From Microbacteriaceae bacterium (GTDB lineage Bacteria; Actinomycetota; Actinomycetes; Actinomycetales; Microbacteriaceae): a stretch of DNA of 12,546 nucleotides. The stretch spans positions 1 to 12,546 of the forward strand of contig CANFKN010000023.1 in assembly GCA_947447385.1 (NCBI GenBank), written 5' to 3'. A program made the translations under genes and the position numbers. The notes under the pieces are model-generated. The model was not told where the DNA came from, did no database searches, and saw only the letters and a program-made list of their open reading frames with translations. Numbering within the stretch: position 1 is the stretch's first letter; each line of letters opens with the position of its first letter. This document shows, in pieces, positions 6,547-12,546 of the stretch.

Positions 6547-7918
6547 GCTTTTTAGCTAGCACGAATGGGCGCAGGCGTTTAGGCACGAGTTTGATTCGTT
6601 TCGGTGACCGCCCTTTTGGCTCGAGCGAATCAACCGGCTCATTAACTTTGACCACAATCAGCACCAAATAAACCCAGCCAATTTCAACCAGCAGTCTAGA
6701 TTCGGTGAGATTTTGAGCCATCAGCCCGACGAGCAGCAAGACCGGCCAAAGATAGAGCGGGTTGGTGTGTCGCACTGCCAATCGCCAGACTTTCACAAAA
6801 GACACTGCCAAGAGCCCTACAAAAAGAGCTAACCCGACAATGCCAAGTTGAAAGAGCACCTCGATATAGGCGTTATGCGATTGGTAATACTCCACGCCGT
6901 GAACGACGCCCAAGCCTTTAAACGGTTTGACTCCCGGCACCCAATATGAGACCCAACCCCAGCCTTGAATTGGCCGCTGCGCTACAAGTTGCATCACGTT
7001 TTTCCAGATGCCAGAGCGGCCCGTCATGTCTGGGCTCTTGCCAATATATGTGAACACTTCTTCGCGATAAACCAAAACAAAAAAGAGCACAACCGCACTG
7101 CCCGTCCAGGCTAGGCGATAGTAACGGTGCCTAGTGTCTCGGTCTTTGCCCTCGGCCGCGATCGATACGATTCCCGCCAAAATTACCGCAATCAGGGCAA
7201 ACCCAATGCCTGCTGATTTGGTGAGTGCGATCGAAGCGGCAGCCAGAGCAAAACTGATCCAGCTCAACCAACGTGCAACACCAAAAATCATGTGTTCGAC
7301 TCCAAAAAGAATCACACCGGCCATCGCGATTGCAGCTAAAGTGTTGGCGTTCGCCACGATTCCCTGAATGCGTTCACCATTAAAGATGTTGCCTTCGCTC
7401 CAAAAATAGCTCGGCTGATTGATGTTGCCACCTGGGTTATCAAAGACCAAAGGCGAGATGCGCTGGTTGGTGATTCCCGCATAAAGTTCAAAAAGAAGTG
7501 AGCTTGCCAAAATCGCACGAATGACGTTCGAAAAGATTCTCAGCAACTCGCGCCAATCAAAACGAACTACAAGAAACAGTGCAAAAAAAGTTAAAGCGAA
7601 CTGCAGCGGCAAAATTCGTGCAGAATACAACTGATAGGCCGACCAAGTCAGGCTAAGTGCCATCATCAGGTGCAGACCAATAAGGGGCAGGGGCAGGCGA
7701 TTCCAGAAGTTTTTTGGTTTGCTTCGAACTAAAAGAATCATCGCGGCGAAAAAGCAGGCAGCAAACAGTGCAACCCACCCGAACCAACCAACGCCAGCTC
7801 GAACGCCGTCGGCTGCCATCAAAATGAAAACACCGGTTGTTGCAACCCAGGTTTTTGGGCGGTAACCCTTTTGTCTTGGGTTGGTGATGACGCGAATCGG
7901 CTCGGTGATTGCATCCAT
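6536..7918 (-). CDS. O-antigen ligase/polymerase-like (WaaL/Wzy superfamily) multi-pass membrane protein
   Basis: These integral membrane enzymes ligate or polymerise lipid-linked glycans on the outer face of the cytoplasmic membrane. The protein has 460 residues and about ten to twelve hydrophobic segments between roughly 24 and 424, followed by a strongly basic tail (about 434-460). Family features are a GERIQGIVANANTLA block near 181-195 (Arg183), GRSGIW at 300-305 (Arg301), and QRPIQGWGW at 314-322. SHNAYIEVLFQLGIVGLALF near 347-366, with His348, follows after a long extracytoplasmic loop. In a monoderm actinobacterium the substrate is more likely a wall or capsule-type polysaccharide than O-antigen. 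The ATG at 7918 has only a weak upstream GAGAG. The 3' end overlaps the convergent LysM-protein gene by 11 bp. manA is divergent, 71 bp from its GTG start. Ligase versus polymerase cannot be decided from sequence. Confidence 0.88.
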   Translation of the reverse strand: MDAITEPIRVITNPRQKGYRPKTWVATTGVFILMAADGVRAGVGWFGWVALFAACFFAAMILLVRSKPKNFWNRLPLPLIGLHLMMALSLTWSAYQLYSARILPLQFALTFFALFLVVRFDWRELLRIFSNVIRAILASSLLFELYAGITNQRISPLVFDNPGGNINQPSYFWSEGNIFNGERIQGIVANANTLAAIAMAGVILFGVEHMIFGVARWLSWISFALAAASIALTKSAGIGFALIAVILAGIVSIAAEGKDRDTRHRYYRLAWTGSAVVLFFVLVYREEVFTYIGKSPDMTGRSGIWKNVMQLVAQRPIQGWGWVSYWVPGVKPFKGLGVVHGVEYYQSHNAYIEVLFQLGIVGLALFVGLLAVSFVKVWRLAVRHTNPLYLWPVLLLVGLMAQNLTESRLLVEIGWVYLVLIVVKVNEPVDSLEPKGRSPKRIKLVPKRLRPFVLAKKPKE

Positions 7919-7986
7919 GGCTCTCAGTTTATTGCCGAGTCTCGCCTAAAGTTACTTATGAAAATAGTTTGCGATGAAAGGCGGTC
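7919..7986. promoter_or_regulatory. Divergent intergenic region between the ligase-like gene and manA
   Basis: This 68-bp gap must hold both promoters if each gene has its own. On the minus strand, TAAACT (7926-7931) lies 7 bp before the ligase ATG, which would suit a near-leaderless transcript, but no -35 is visible. On the plus strand, TTGCCG (7932-7937) with TATGAA (7957-7962) gives a 19-bp spacer in front of manA. Both are weak matches. Confidence 0.25.
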
Positions 7987-7989
7987 TTG

Positions 7990-9084
7990 GTGATTCGCAA
8001 GATAACCAACCGAGCGCGCGACTATGCGTGGGGGTCAAAAACTCTGATATCAGACTATTTCGGCCTGCCTGCAACCGGGCAGCCAATGGCAGAGATATGG
8101 TTTGGCACTCATCCTGGGTCGCCGACTTTTCTGGCCGATGAGCCTCAAACCAGTCTGCTCGAGGCCTTGCACAATCAACCGCTGCCATATCTGTTGAAGA
8201 TCTTGGCTGCTGACCAGCCTCTGAGCATTCAAGCCCACCCAAATTCGGCCCAAGCCGTCGAAGGTTTCGCTCGCGAAAACGCTGCGGGTCTTGCGCTCGA
8301 TGCCTTCAATCGCAACTATAAAGATGACAAGCACAAGCCAGAAATGATGGTTGCGCTGGTTGATGGTTTCGAAGCTCTCTGCGGGTTTCGCGATCAAAAC
8401 GAGGCACAGGCAGCTTTTGCAGGCTTCGGCCCGCTGCTAACTGAGTTTGCCGAACTTCTCAGCCAGCCAGCGGGACTCAAGTTGGCATTCACTCGAGCTT
8501 TTGAGGTTGGCCCTGAGATTGCCGACATCACGGCAGCGCTCGCACGCCAATCACCTTTGGCTGCAAGGCTCGAAGCCCTTTACCCAAGCGACCCGGGCAT
8601 CATCGTGGCGATGCTCATGAACCACGTGACACTTCGCGCGGGCGAGGCACTCTATTTGCCGGCAGGCAACATCCACGCTTATTTGTGTGGTTTAGGCGTC
8701 GAAATCATGGCCGCTTCAGACAACGTTTTGCGGGGTGGGTTGACTCCCAAACACATCGACGTTGCCGAGCTACTTTCGGTCGTTGATTTTCACAGCCTAG
8801 AAGTTGAGGTCTTGAAAGCCCAGAACGTTTTGAGCGGGTTGGCCAGATATCGCGCCGATTGCCCAGATTTTGCGCTCTATCGAGTCGATGTCACAGGCGC
8901 TAACGTTTTAGCCGACCTCAAGCTCGACCGTGACGCAATCGTGCTTTGCACCGGCGGCGAGATCGCAGTGTCAGACAGCCTCGGCGAACGTGTGGTTTTG
9001 CGCCGAAGTGAGGCAGCGATAGTTACCGCCGATGCCAAGTTTGTGAGCCTAGCCGGCAGCGGCACCGCATTCTTAGCCTGCTAG
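7990..9084 (+). CDS. manA: Mannose-6-phosphate isomerase, type I (ManA)
   Basis: ManA is a cytoplasmic zinc enzyme that interconverts fructose-6-phosphate and mannose-6-phosphate, feeding GDP-mannose for glycan synthesis. Counting from the GTG start, it has 364 residues. The cupin metal ligands of this family are visible: Gln81 and His83 in IQAHP, Glu118 in KPEM, and His229 in LPAGNIHAY. The ASDNVLRGGLTPKH block around 242-255, with its Arg248, is the usual active-site arginine region. The N-terminal YAWGSK and MAEIWFGTHP are also typical. Two starts are possible: TTG 7987 and GTG 7990. AAAGG at 7977-7981 leaves 8 bp to the GTG but only 5 bp to the TTG, so I prefer the GTG. galE is convergent, 27 bp downstream. 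ManA and GalE both make sugar precursors. Confidence 0.96.
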   Translation: MIRKITNRARDYAWGSKTLISDYFGLPATGQPMAEIWFGTHPGSPTFLADEPQTSLLEALHNQPLPYLLKILAADQPLSIQAHPNSAQAVEGFARENAAGLALDAFNRNYKDDKHKPEMMVALVDGFEALCGFRDQNEAQAAFAGFGPLLTEFAELLSQPAGLKLAFTRAFEVGPEIADITAALARQSPLAARLEALYPSDPGIIVAMLMNHVTLRAGEALYLPAGNIHAYLCGLGVEIMAASDNVLRGGLTPKHIDVAELLSVVDFHSLEVEVLKAQNVLSGLARYRADCPDFALYRVDVTGANVLADLKLDRDAIVLCTGGEIAVSDSLGERVVLRRSEAAIVTADAKFVSLAGSGTAFLAC

Positions 9085-9111
9085 TTTGGTTACGGCCAAC
9101 CGCCCGAATGG

Positions 9112-10071
9112 CTAGCTAATAGCAGCCCAAGCGCTCTCGATGATTTCGTCGAGGCCACGGCTTGCGCTCCAGCCGAGAGTTGTTTTAATTCTTGACACAT
9201 CGGCCGCCAAGAAAGGTGGGTCGCCAGCGCGTCGTGGCTGCAGGTCGGCTTCAAAGTTGATTCCGGTCGTTTTGCGAACCTGCTCGAGAACTTCAAAAAC
9301 CGAAGAGCCTGTGCCCGTGCCGACATTGAAAGTGGCGTGAGGTCGTTCATCGCGATCGAGGTAGCTCAGAGCGCTGAGGTGAGCCTCGGCAAGGTCAAGC
9401 ACGTGCACGTAGTCACGCACGCAGGTGCCATCAGCGGTGGCATAGTCGGTGCCGAACACCTTTGGGCTTTGATCGGCACGAATAGCTGCAAAAACAATCG
9501 GAACAAGATTTGCCACAGCAGTGTCAGCTAGCTCAGGCCAACCAGCGCCGGCAACATTGAAATAACGTAGGTTTGCCCCGCGCAAACCCCAAGCACGAGC
9601 AGCGTTGGCGACCATCCACTCACCAATTAATTTGGTTTCACCATATGGGTTGATTGGCTGGCACAAAATGTCTTCGTCAACGGCTGGAACATCTGGCATG
9701 CCATAGGTAGCCGCGCTCGATGAAAAGACCAAACGATTAACGTCGGTTTCGCGCATGGCGGTTAGTAGGTTAGCGAGGCCGCCGACATTCTGCTGGTAAT
9801 ACCACTCAGGGCGTTCGACAGATTCACCGACCTGCTTGCGAGCGGCAAAATGAATCACCGCTGATACGTTGTGAGTTTTGATGGTGTCTTTGAGAGTTTG
9901 CACCGAGGCCTCAGCTGCGAGGTCAATCTCAACCAATTTGGCGTCGCCAATGCGCTCTTGAATGCCGTTAGATAAGTTGTCAATGACAACTACCTGTTCG
10001 CCACGATTTTGTAACAGTCTTACAACATGCGAGCCAATATAGCCCGCCCCGCCAGTCACCAATACAGTCAT
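9112..10071 (-). CDS. galE: UDP-glucose 4-epimerase (GalE), extended SDR family
   Basis: GalE interconverts UDP-glucose and UDP-galactose with bound NAD+. At 319 residues it is slightly short but complete. The NAD-binding motif GGAGYIGSH is at residues 7-15. DNLSNG is at 31-36 and HFAARKQVGESV at 74-85. FSSSAATYG is at 116-124 and the catalytic YGETK at 143-147 (Tyr143, Lys147). The ADGTCVRDYVHVLDLAEAH signature near 213-231 supports GalE over other epimerases, although related UDP-sugar epimerases with the same fold (for example acting on UDP-GlcNAc) cannot be excluded. The ATG at 10071 has no Shine-Dalgarno sequence. A TAGCAT hexamer (10078-10083 on the minus strand) lies 6 bp upstream, as expected for a leaderless mRNA. 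The 3' end converges on manA, and whiB is divergent. Confidence 0.95.
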   Translation of the reverse strand: MTVLVTGGAGYIGSHVVRLLQNRGEQVVVIDNLSNGIQERIGDAKLVEIDLAAEASVQTLKDTIKTHNVSAVIHFAARKQVGESVERPEWYYQQNVGGLANLLTAMRETDVNRLVFSSSAATYGMPDVPAVDEDILCQPINPYGETKLIGEWMVANAARAWGLRGANLRYFNVAGAGWPELADTAVANLVPIVFAAIRADQSPKVFGTDYATADGTCVRDYVHVLDLAEAHLSALSYLDRDERPHATFNVGTGTGSSVFEVLEQVRKTTGINFEADLQPRRAGDPPFLAADVSRIKTTLGWSASRGLDEIIESAWAAIS

Positions 10072-10077
10072 GGGTCA

Positions 10078-10083
10078 ATGCTA
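10078..10083 (-). promoter_or_regulatory. Possible -10 element for leaderless galE
   Basis: TAGCAT on the minus strand fits the TANNNT -10 pattern and is 6 bp from the galE ATG, so transcription could begin at the start codon itself. No -35 is visible, and the pattern is common by chance. Confidence 0.25.
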
Positions 10084-10212
10084 TCGCCAAAGTGCAGCTA
10101 GCCTTCTTGCCTTGATTTTGCGCGGATGCAAGGCTCATGGATCGGGGCCGTTGGAGGTTGGTCCAATCGAAATTTGCGACACGCCCGAGTGGCTGCCATG
10201 CCCCAGCTCAAC

Positions 10213-10242
10213 TTGACTTATAGAGAGTTACACCAGTGTAAT
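10213..10242 (+). promoter_or_regulatory. whiB: Candidate whiB promoter (-35 TTGACT, -10 TGTAAT)
   Basis: TTGACT at 10213-10218 matches the housekeeping -35 at five of six positions. TGTAAT at 10237-10242 lies 18 bp downstream as a -10. A transcription start near 10249 would give a leader of about 50 nt before the whiB ATG. The -10 is embedded in two overlapping palindromes, which suggests direct repression. This is a reading by eye; the start site has not been shown. Confidence 0.5.
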
Positions 10243-10246
10243 TACA
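10228..10246. promoter_or_regulatory. Nested palindromic operator-like element on the whiB promoter
   Basis: TTACAC-CA-GTGTAA (10228-10241) is a perfect inverted repeat with a 2-bp centre. It shares its right arm with a second perfect palindrome, TGTAATTACA (10237-10246). The result is three alternating half-sites of the TTACA type across the spacer and -10. It resembles the BldD consensus (TnACnC-W-GnGTnA) except that the centre has two bases instead of one. A dimeric or cooperative repressor is the natural reading; its identity is inference. Confidence 0.5.
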
Positions 10247-10300
10247 ACAACGAAAGTCTCAATGCGTGCAGTCTTGTGGCGTTACAGATAGGAAGTCAGC

Positions 10301-10606
10301 ATGGAAAGCAACAACCGGGTTCCCGAGAACTGGTTCGTCGACCCAATTTTGCTTGGTGTCGCTGGTGCCTACGCTGACCCTGAATCTGATGCCCTTGCTT
10401 GGCAAGCCGAAGCTCTTTGCGCTCAAACTGACCCAGAAGCATTTTTTCCTGAAAAAGGCGGCTCGACTCGTGACGCTAAGCGCATCTGTGCTGGTTGCGA
10501 CGTCAAAGCTCAGTGCCTTGACTATGCCCTTGAAAACGATGAGCGCTTTGGCATCTGGGGAGGCCTTTCAGAGCGCGAGCGTCGCAAGCTCAAGAAGCGC
10601 GCCTAA
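10301..10606 (+). CDS. whiB: WhiB2-type (WhiB/WhmD-like) iron-sulfur transcriptional regulator
   Basis: WhiB-like proteins carry a [4Fe-4S] cluster and control transcription with the primary sigma factor. The WhiB2/WhmD/Streptomyces WhiB subgroup is tied to septation and cell division. The 101-residue protein shows the four cluster cysteines Cys40, Cys63, Cys66 and Cys72 (C-x22-C-x2-C-x5-C). It also has the LCAQTDPEAFFPEKGGSTRDAKRIC core typical of this subgroup, the GIWGG turn at 84-88, and the basic C-terminus ERERRKLKKRA that contacts DNA. AGGAAG at 10290-10295 lies 5 bp before the ATG and sets the start. galE is divergent upstream. A large glycosyltransferase begins 21 bp downstream on the same strand and may be cotranscribed. 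The subgroup assignment is strong from the core block; its target genes cannot be told from here. Confidence 0.95.
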   Translation: MESNNRVPENWFVDPILLGVAGAYADPESDALAWQAEALCAQTDPEAFFPEKGGSTRDAKRICAGCDVKAQCLDYALENDERFGIWGGLSERERRKLKKRA

Positions 10607-10627
10607 AGCCTTGGGGCGGCCGGTGCT

Positions 10628-12546
10628 ATGAGTGTTCGCGTCACCGCAGTTGTAATAAGCAACGATCAGCCAGAATGGCTTCGAAAAACTCTAACGGCTC
10701 TTAAGTCGCAAACCCGTTCTGTCGATGAAATTATTGCCGTTGACACTTCAAAAACTTTGGTTTGCAGCGAGGTGTTTCGCGAATTCGGTGTGACCTCGGT
10801 TATAAAACGCTCGGATACTAACTTCAGCGCTCTCGTAGCCGCCGGGGTTGCCCAAGCCGTTTCGATTTTTACAACACCCAACCTAGTTGGCGACTCGCTA
10901 GCTCCTCTCTCTGGTGACCTAGATAAAAACGTCGAGGGTCAGCACACCTGGTATTGGCTGCTGCACGATGACAGCGTCGCCGAACCAGATGCTCTTGAAA
11001 AGTTGTTAGCGGCTGCCGACCTTTCGCCCTCGGTTGCATTATTGGGCCCAAAGCAGGTTGACCCAAAAAACCCTAAAGTCATCGTTCAACAGGGTCTAAC
11101 GCTGACCAAACTTGGCGGAATATTTAACATCGTCGATGAAGAACTCGACCAAGCCCAACACGATGATGCTGACGACGTTTTAGCAATCGGCAGTGCTGGC
11201 GCGCTTATTCGCTCAGACCTCTATCGAAGACTTCAGGGTTTCGACCGTCGCGCACCAAACCTGGCCTCTGATATCGACTTCTCGATTCGCGCCAGACTCA
11301 GTGGATATCGCGTTGTGGTGGTTCCTTCTGCCCGCATCGCACATGCCACTTTGAGCCTCAAGGGGCAACGGCCGCGTCGCTGGTTGCGCACCAATGTTGA
11401 ATCGGCCATGCGCCGAGCTGAGATTCACTTGCAGCTGGCCTACCTGCCGCTCGCCGCGGTTTGGCTCTATGCGCTAGCCCTACCCGTGAATGGTCTCGTT
11501 CGAGCCTTCGCAAGTTTCGCACTCAAACGCCCAGCCCAAGCGCCGGGGCAGATCAGCGCAGCTCTCTGGGCAGTCGCCACGGTTGGCACACGTTTGCTGA
11601 GCCGACGAAAAATCGCTCAAAGCCGTGCCGTTTCACTTCAAGCGCTTTGGCCCTTGCGAGCCACTTGGGCAATGGTTCGCAACCGAAATCGAATTCGACA
11701 AGCCCATGTTTCAGATGAGGTTCTCGAGCTGCAAACCAGCTCAATCGCAGTTCTCGCGACTGACACTCACGGCCGCCACGTGGCTGCCAAACGCTTCGCA
11801 TCTGCTGGCGGTTGGTTCTGGTTTTTTGGCCTGTTGATTTCAAGCTGGCAGTTTTGGCCGACAAATGTTGCCGCTACGGGCGGAGCGATTGCCCCGCTTA
11901 GCGATAACTGGCTAGCAGTTGCCGGTCGCGCGGGTGCCTCGTGGCAAAATCTCGGATTAGGCTTTGCAGGCCCGAGTGACCCGTTTAACTGGCTGCTCGC
12001 CGGTGTAACAAGCCTGTGGTTGATCACGCCGAGTTTTGCGCTCGCGGTAACGATTTTCTTAGCTAGGTCACTCGCTTTTAGCGGTGCTTGGTTTGCAACT
12101 GGGCTGGTAAGCAAACGAGCTTGGGTTCGAAACTTGCTTGCTTTGGCCTATGCCCTCTGGCCGAGTTTGCTCGCTGCGCAATATCAGCTTCGCATCAGCG
12201 CCATTTTGACATGGATGCTTCTGCCTTGGCTGGCCTTAGCCATCGCGAAATTATTGCCGAGCTCGCCAAGTGGCGCGACCCGAGGTCGGCAATCTACCTG
12301 GGTCGGTGTTGGCGCAATCCTGTTTGCGGCCGTAGCGGCGGCTTCGCCGGCAGTTGGTCTCGTGGCGCTTGGTGCCTGGTTGGCAATCTGCCTTGCCAAT
12401 TTCAAGCAATTAAAAGTTTTGCTTTGGGTGCCCGCTTTGGCAACCGTGCTCTTCGCCCCATATGTTTGGTTCATGGCGGTAGTGCTTGGTCAGCCGTTGG
12501 CTGTCTTGGCTGAACCGGGTTTGCCTGTTGACTCAGCTTCAAGCAA
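10628..12546 (+). CDS. Large family-2 glycosyltransferase with multi-pass membrane region (3' end outside window)
   Basis: An open frame runs from ATG 10628 to the window edge without a stop (at least 639 residues). The N-terminus is a GT-A domain: VTAVVISNDQPEWLRKTL at 5-22, DEIIAVDTS at 33-41, a WLLHDDS metal-binding motif at 110-116 (Asp114, Asp115) and, after a GSAGALIRSDLY stretch at 188-199, GFDRRAPNLASDIDFSIRAR near 204-223 (acceptor and catalytic region). A cytosolic or membrane-edge stretch follows (hydrophobic near 269-290). From about 393 on come several hydrophobic segments (about 395-410, 454-493, 502-516, 524-543, 556-617). It would transfer a sugar from a nucleotide donor during envelope glycan synthesis. 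The membrane part may handle a lipid-linked intermediate. The donor and acceptor are unknown. Spacing to whiB is 21 bp, with a weak GGGG stretch as the nearest Shine-Dalgarno candidate. Large GT2-membrane proteins beside whiB2 are, as I recall, seen in other actinobacteria. Confidence 0.9.
   Translation, partial: MSVRVTAVVISNDQPEWLRKTLTALKSQTRSVDEIIAVDTSKTLVCSEVFREFGVTSVIKRSDTNFSALVAAGVAQAVSIFTTPNLVGDSLAPLSGDLDKNVEGQHTWYWLLHDDSVAEPDALEKLLAAADLSPSVALLGPKQVDPKNPKVIVQQGLTLTKLGGIFNIVDEELDQAQHDDADDVLAIGSAGALIRSDLYRRLQGFDRRAPNLASDIDFSIRARLSGYRVVVVPSARIAHATLSLKGQRPRRWLRTNVESAMRRAEIHLQLAYLPLAAVWLYALALPVNGLVRAFASFALKRPAQAPGQISAALWAVATVGTRLLSRRKIAQSRAVSLQALWPLRATWAMVRNRNRIRQAHVSDEVLELQTSSIAVLATDTHGRHVAAKRFASAGGWFWFFGLLISSWQFWPTNVAATGGAIAPLSDNWLAVAGRAGASWQNLGLGFAGPSDPFNWLLAGVTSLWLITPSFALAVTIFLARSLAFSGAWFATGLVSKRAWVRNLLALAYALWPSLLAAQYQLRISAILTWMLLPWLALAIAKLLPSSPSGATRGRQSTWVGVGAILFAAVAAASPAVGLVALGAWLAICLANFKQLKVLLWVPALATVLFAPYVWFMAVVLGQPLAVLAEPGLPVDSASS

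Larger units (their letters stand above)
10072..10300. other. 229-bp divergent intergenic region between galE and whiB
   Basis: From the galE side it holds the possible galE -10 at 10078-10083. An inverted repeat GCCTTG/CAAGGC (10109-10114 and 10129-10134, 14-nt loop) follows, then a TTGGTCCAA element at 10158-10166. A single GACAC, the WhiA-type pentamer, is at 10178-10182. The whiB promoter with nested palindromes (10213-10246) and a roughly 50-nt leader follow. The open frames that cross it look like shadows. No RNA gene is recognisable. Confidence 0.6.

Noticed and set aside
9080..9116. GCTAG/CTAGC inverted repeat with inner TTGG/CCAA between manA and galE, considered as a bidirectional terminator
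   Set aside because: Stems are only 4-5 bp with a long loop and no T tract on either strand, too weak to call.
10109..10134. GCCTTG/CAAGGC inverted repeat, considered as a terminator or attenuator
   Set aside because: Six-base stem with a 14-nt loop and no T tract, located upstream of both divergent starts, so a terminator makes little sense; mentioned only within the intergenic entry.
10178..10182. Single GACAC as a WhiA binding site upstream of whiB
   Set aside because: A lone pentamer is expected often by chance; no second site or spacing supports it.
10126..10377. 83-codon open frame through the galE-whiB gap into whiB
   Set aside because: It crosses the whiB promoter and start in another frame, has no recognisable protein features and no Shine-Dalgarno sequence.
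10266..10631. 121-codon open frame overlapping the whole of whiB
   Set aside because: A different frame from the WhiB2-type protein, whose four cysteines and GIWGG turn show which frame is real.
11553..12474. Several open frames on both strands across the 3' end of the window
   Set aside because: All lie within the continuous GT2-membrane frame that starts at 10628 and lacks a stop only because the window ends; none shows a domain.

Overview
The window looks like a chromosomal segment of a small-genome, moderate-G+C actinobacterium. I lean towards Microbacteriaceae, possibly a freshwater planktonic lineage, but that placement is an inference from protein style and gene order. The best evidence for Actinobacteria is a WhiB2-type iron-sulfur regulator, a class I purK-purE pair beside an LCP ligase, and a secreted lysozyme-like protein of a type I associate with Microbacteriaceae.

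Layout, left to right. Positions 1-126 (+) hold the C-terminal end of a probable PH-domain membrane protein. purK (136-1287, +) and purE (1393-1890, +) perform the N5-CAIR steps of purine synthesis. Three envelope genes follow on the same strand: an LCP-family cell-wall glycopolymer ligase with a multi-pass N-terminus (1935-3272), a small lipoprotein (3311-3817), and a 909-residue secreted protein (3817-6546). The last has a lysozyme-like N-terminal domain, about nine degenerate ~50-residue repeats, a Thr/Pro-rich linker and a LysM domain. An O-antigen ligase/polymerase-like membrane protein (6536-7918, -) meets it tail to tail with an 11-bp overlap. manA (7990-9084, +) is divergent from the ligase and convergent with galE (9112-10071, -). 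A 229-bp divergent intergenic region holds a promoter with nested palindromes in front of the whiB2-type gene (10301-10606, +). The window ends inside a very large family-2 glycosyltransferase with a multi-pass membrane region (10628-12546, +, 3' end missing).

Apart from purine synthesis, the content is one theme: making sugar precursors (ManA, GalE), transferring and polymerising glycans (GT2, WaaL/Wzy-like), attaching them to peptidoglycan (LCP), and binding or remodelling the wall (lysozyme-like/LysM protein, lipoprotein), with a WhiB2-type division regulator among them. Having manA, whiB2, a glycosyltransferase, LCP and purE/purK close together resembles a broad neighbourhood I recall from other actinobacteria, including the mycobacterial manA-whiB2-LCP-purE/purK region. 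Most of the window is therefore ordinary conserved chromosome. The least explained parts are the nine-repeat lysozyme/LysM protein, its coupled lipoprotein, and the palindromic operator-like element on the whiB promoter. I see no tRNA, rRNA, CRISPR, IS element, integrase or attachment site.
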